Positions 5,533 to 7,836 of a stretch of DNA of 7,836 bases are shown here, in pieces; position 1 is the first letter of the stretch, and each line of letters starts with the position of its first letter. The stretch is from assembly GCA_003669255.1 (NCBI GenBank), contig QWPO01000207.1:1-7836 (forward strand), given 5' to 3'. A program made the translations under genes and the position numbers. Below the pieces are notes generated by a model. The model was given only the letters and a program-made list of their open reading frames with translations, searched no databases and had not been told where the DNA came from. Source of the DNA: Planctomycetota bacterium (lineage in GTDB: Bacteria > Planctomycetota > Planctomycetia > Pirellulales > UBA1268).

Positions 5533-6452
5533 CCAGCACACCGGCACCGTCGGCGTTGCCGGCTCCGCCGACCGCGGAGCCCGCCAAGCCGCTGCGGGGC
5601 GAAGTGCCCGTGGCCACGGGGCTCTTCTGGGGTGTGACCTGCATTGCCGGCGTGTTGGCCGTCTGGTTTCTGGCGACGGCGGGCGAAGCAGAGAGCCGGT
5701 TCATCAGCCCTGCCACGCTGCCGAGCCCGGGTGAGACGGTGGCGAAAGTACCCGCCGTGTTTGGCGAGCGGAGGCTCGTCGCCAACACGCTCGTCACGCT
5801 GCGGCGGGTGTGCCTGGGATTCGGCCTCAGCGGGTTGGTGGGTGTGCCGCTCGGCGTGCTGGCCGCCTGCTTTCCGGCCGTGCGGTCGTTTGTGGCACCG
5901 CTGACGATCTTCGGCCGCAACATTCCAGTCGCCGCCCTGATTCCGCTCACCTTCTTCTTCTTCGGGATCGGAGAGTTCCAGAAGATGATGTTTCTGTTCA
6001 TCGCCAGCGTCGCCTTCGTGGTCAGCGATACTACGGCGGCCGTGCTGGAGGTGCCGCAGCGCTACGTCGACACGGCGCTCACGCTCGGGGCCTCACGGCT
6101 GCAGATCATCCTCAAGGTGCTCGTGCCGCTGGCGGCGCCCGCGATCTTCAACTCGTTGCGACTGCTGTTTGGCATCGCCTTCGGCTACGTGATGCTCGCC
6201 GAGGTGGTGAAGCTTGGAGGCGACACTGGGGGGCTCGGGGACTTGATCAACGTGTCGCAGCGGCGGGGCGAGCGGGAGCCGATCCTGATCGTCCTCGTGG
6301 TGATTCCGCTAGTGGCCTATGCCATCGATCGGCTGCTCTGGTGGCTGCAGTGCGACCTCTTTCCGCACCGCTATGGTGGCCGAGGAGTTCTCCCGAAACT
6401 GCTCCGCAGGATCCTGCACGGGGCGGCGGGCCCGAAGGAGGTGGCGGCATGA
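5529..6452 (+). CDS. ABC transporter permease, NitT/TauT (SsuC/TauC-like) family
   Basis: This 307-residue inner-membrane protein belongs to the binding-protein-dependent permease family. After a Pro/Ala-rich cytosolic N-terminus (1-28), hydrophobic segments lie at about 31-50, 95-115, 133-147, 151-172, 195-225 (probably more than one helix) and 251-272. The diagnostic EAA loop, which docks onto the ATPase, is seen at 180-211 with TLGASRLQIILKVLVP (185-200) and its invariant glycine at 187. The C-terminus (about 277-307) is basic and cytosolic. One permease gene implies a homodimer with two copies of the ATPase. Its start ATG overlaps the stop of the binding-protein gene in ATGA (5529-5532). 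The purine run AAGGA (5524-5528) directly abuts the ATG, too close for a normal Shine-Dalgarno, so translation probably depends on reinitiation after the upstream gene. Substrate is unknown; similarity to nitrate/sulfonate permeases is at family level only. Confidence 0.93.
   Translation: MTSTPAPSALPAPPTAEPAKPLRGEVPVATGLFWGVTCIAGVLAVWFLATAGEAESRFISPATLPSPGETVAKVPAVFGERRLVANTLVTLRRVCLGFGLSGLVGVPLGVLAACFPAVRSFVAPLTIFGRNIPVAALIPLTFFFFGIGEFQKMMFLFIASVAFVVSDTTAAVLEVPQRYVDTALTLGASRLQIILKVLVPLAAPAIFNSLRLLFGIAFGYVMLAEVVKLGGDTGGLGDLINVSQRRGEREPILIVLVVIPLVAYAIDRLLWWLQCDLFPHRYGGRGVLPKLLRRILHGAAGPKEVAA
6435..6442 (+). promoter_or_regulatory. Consensus Shine-Dalgarno of the ABC ATPase gene
   Basis: AAGGAGGT lies inside the 3' end of the permease gene, six bases before ATG 6449, and is a full-length match to the anti-Shine-Dalgarno sequence. 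It fixes the ATPase start at 6449 rather than at an in-frame upstream codon, and suggests the ATPase is translated strongly on its own account as well as by coupling. Confidence 0.8.
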
Positions 6453-7333
6453 GCGATGTCACCCCCTCTGCTGCGCCGTCTGCCCCGGCGGCCCCGCCAG
6501 CCGCCGACCGGCCGCCCGCGGTGGAGTTTCGCCACGTCACCAAGATCTACGGTGAGGGCACGCCCCGGGAATACGTGGCGATCTCTTCCGTGAGCTTCAC
6601 GATTCCCGACATCGTGGGCCACGGGGAGATCTCGTCGTTCCTGGGGCCGAGCGGCTGCGGAAAGAGCACGGTACTCAGGCTCGTGGCTGGGCTCGAGCCT
6701 CAGCATCCGCCGACGAGTGGCAGCGTGACGGTGCTCGGTCGGTCGGTCGTCGGTCCCGGGGCCGATCGCGGGATGGTGTTTCAGGACTACACGAGCTTCG
6801 ATAACCGCACGGTGCTCGACAATGTGGTCTTCGGTCTCGAGTGCCGCGGCACCCCGCGCCGGGAGCGGGAGACGGCCGGGCTCGAGTGGATCGCCAAGGT
6901 CGGGCTCGACCCGCGTCGCGACGCGGGGAAGTATCCGCACGAACTCTCTGGTGGCATGCGGCAGCGGGTGGCGATCGCCCGCACGCTGATTCTCCGCCCA
7001 CGGGTGATCCTGATGGACGAGCCATTCGGCGCGCTCGACCCGGCGACCCGGCTCGACATGCAAGATTTGCTCGTGAAGCTCTGGCGGGAAGTGGAGGCGA
7101 CGGTGCTGTTTGTGACGCACTCGGTCGAGGAGGCGGTGTATCTTGGCGACCGCGTGTTCGTGATGGCGACGACACCAGGCAGGATTGTCGACGAGATCCG
7201 GCTGCCAGCGGCCTCGGCGCCCGCCCGCGAGGTACAGTCGGAGCCGTGGTTTCACGAGCAGGTCAATGCCCTGCACGCCCGGATCGAGCAGGTCGAAGCG
7301 GCCGCCAAGCGGCCCAGTGGAGCGAGGCGATAG
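6449..7333 (+). CDS. ABC transporter ATP-binding protein, NitT/TauT (SsuB/TauB-like) family
   Basis: This 294-residue cytosolic ATPase powers the permease encoded just upstream. All canonical motifs are present: Walker A GPSGCGKS (66-73), Q-loop Q112 in VFQDY, signature LSGGMRQR (166-173), Walker B VILMDEP (186-192) with catalytic E191, D-loop GALD (194-197), and switch histidine H224 in FVTHS. The segment YTSFDNRTVLDNVVFGL (114-130) and the SVEEAVYLGDRVFVM region (225-239) are typical of nitrate/sulfonate/taurine importers. About 23 Pro/Ala-rich residues precede the first conserved strand, and the loop before Walker A (TIPDIVGHGEISSFL, 51-65) is a few residues longer than the usual PGE turn. 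The gene starts in ATGA overlap with the permease stop (6449-6452) and ends in TAG whose last base begins the next gene. It should be catalytically active. Confidence 0.95.
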   Translation: MSDVTPSAAPSAPAAPPAADRPPAVEFRHVTKIYGEGTPREYVAISSVSFTIPDIVGHGEISSFLGPSGCGKSTVLRLVAGLEPQHPPTSGSVTVLGRSVVGPGADRGMVFQDYTSFDNRTVLDNVVFGLECRGTPRRERETAGLEWIAKVGLDPRRDAGKYPHELSGGMRQRVAIARTLILRPRVILMDEPFGALDPATRLDMQDLLVKLWREVEATVLFVTHSVEEAVYLGDRVFVMATTPGRIVDEIRLPAASAPAREVQSEPWFHEQVNALHARIEQVEAAAKRPSGARR

Positions 7334-7836
7334 TGTTCAGCCGCGTCGGTTCCTACCTGAAGACCGCCTTCATCACGAAGTGGAACCTCCTCTTCGTCGG
7401 AGGCGGCGTGGCGGCGGCCTTCATCAGCGGCTTCCCCGGGATCGTCCTGCCGCTGGTACTTGCCGGCGAGGTCTACTACCTCGCGAGCATGCTGGCCAAC
7501 GACCGCTTCCGCAGCGCCGTCGAAGCCCAGGATGCGAAGTCCCGGCGGGCGACGGAGGCAGCCGGTGCCCGCGAGGCCTACGAGCGAATCCGCAAGAACC
7601 TGCCGCCGGCCCTACTCAAGCGTTTCGACCAGCTCCGCGATCACTGCCTGAAACTCGTGGAGCTCGGCGGAAGCATCCGCGGGCCGGATGGGAGCGGGCC
7701 CGACAAGACGGCACTGGAATCACTCGATCGGCTGCTCTGGGGCTACCTGCGAATGATCTGGGGCGCCTCGACGCTTTCGGACTTCCTCGACCACACCGAC
7801 GACGGTGCGATCCGGGCCAGGATCGCCGACCTGGAG
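7333..7836 (+). CDS. Two-helix membrane protein of unknown function, 5' part (runs off window)
   Basis: I read an open frame of 168 codons from GTG 7333 to the right edge with no stop. I do not recognise the family. The N-terminus (about 1-16) is a basic amphipathic stretch, followed by two hydrophobic segments (about 18-34 and 36-54) separated by a short Gly/Pro turn, which suggests a membrane hairpin. The rest (from about 56) is soluble, charged and mostly helical, with an Ala/Glu/Arg-rich coiled-coil-like stretch (about 60-90), a Gly/Pro-rich linker (about 112-124), and another helical segment around LDRLLWGYLRMIWGAS (131-146). The GTG shares its first base with the ATPase stop (TAGTG), and GAGG at 7324-7327 sits five bases upstream, so translation is probably coupled to the transporter genes. 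This gene is the best candidate for an extra, non-standard subunit or regulator of the ABC system, or a membrane partner of the PspA/AAA+ genes. Full length and C-terminal domains cannot be seen. Confidence 0.8.
   Translation, partial: MFSRVGSYLKTAFITKWNLLFVGGGVAAAFISGFPGIVLPLVLAGEVYYLASMLANDRFRSAVEAQDAKSRRATEAAGAREAYERIRKNLPPALLKRFDQLRDHCLKLVELGGSIRGPDGSGPDKTALESLDRLLWGYLRMIWGASTLSDFLDHTDDGAIRARIADLE

Noticed and set aside
5810..6448. Upstream extension of the ABC ATPase frame into the permease gene
   Set aside because: The translated segment is Arg/Gly-rich out-of-frame permease sequence; the perfect Shine-Dalgarno at 6435-6442 and ATG 6449 mark the real start.

Overview
The window is GC-rich, densely coding and almost entirely on the + strand. 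The gene types (a PspA/IM30 protein beside a large AAA+ ATPase, a substrate-binding protein fused to an OmpA domain), GTG starts and a TGCTACAAT-type extended -10 box suggest a Planctomycetes-like bacterium, perhaps of the Pirellulales. This is an inference from gene content and style; no rRNA or phylogenetic marker is present to confirm it.

Layout. (1) 1-300: the 3' two-thirds of dtd (D-aminoacyl-tRNA deacylase), cut by the window edge. (2) 360-473: a tRNA-His(GTG) gene with its own extended -10 promoter; G-1 is present in the DNA and the 3' CCA is not. (3) 474-680: a 207-base leader with a candidate sigma70-type promoter and a repeated CGGCGTCC motif. (4) 681-3681: three co-directional genes: a PspA/IM30 (ESCRT-III superfamily) protein, a 623-residue AAA+ ATPase with a degenerate N-terminal ATPase-like half, and an unrecognised 97-residue helical protein. 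(5) 3748-7836: a tightly packed ABC-transporter block: a membrane-anchored NitT/TauT-like substrate-binding protein fused to a C-terminal OmpA peptidoglycan-binding domain, an inner-membrane permease, an ATPase, and a fourth gene for a two-helix membrane protein cut by the right edge. The last four genes overlap stop-to-start (ATGA, ATGA, TAGTG), which implies translational coupling.

How the parts may work together. PspA/Vipp1 proteins are established bacterial ESCRT-III homologues that polymerise on membranes. Here one lies 27 bases upstream of an AAA+ ATPase whose pore-loop region (SKYVGETE) resembles that of Vps4/p97-type disassembly and threading enzymes. The transporter block directly downstream encodes a protein that could bridge inner membrane and peptidoglycan. 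My reading is an envelope-maintenance locus: a membrane-remodelling polymer and its remodelling ATPase, plus a wall-tethered ABC system of unknown substrate. That the two halves act together is inferred from order and spacing only. No mobile element, CRISPR array or phage gene was seen.
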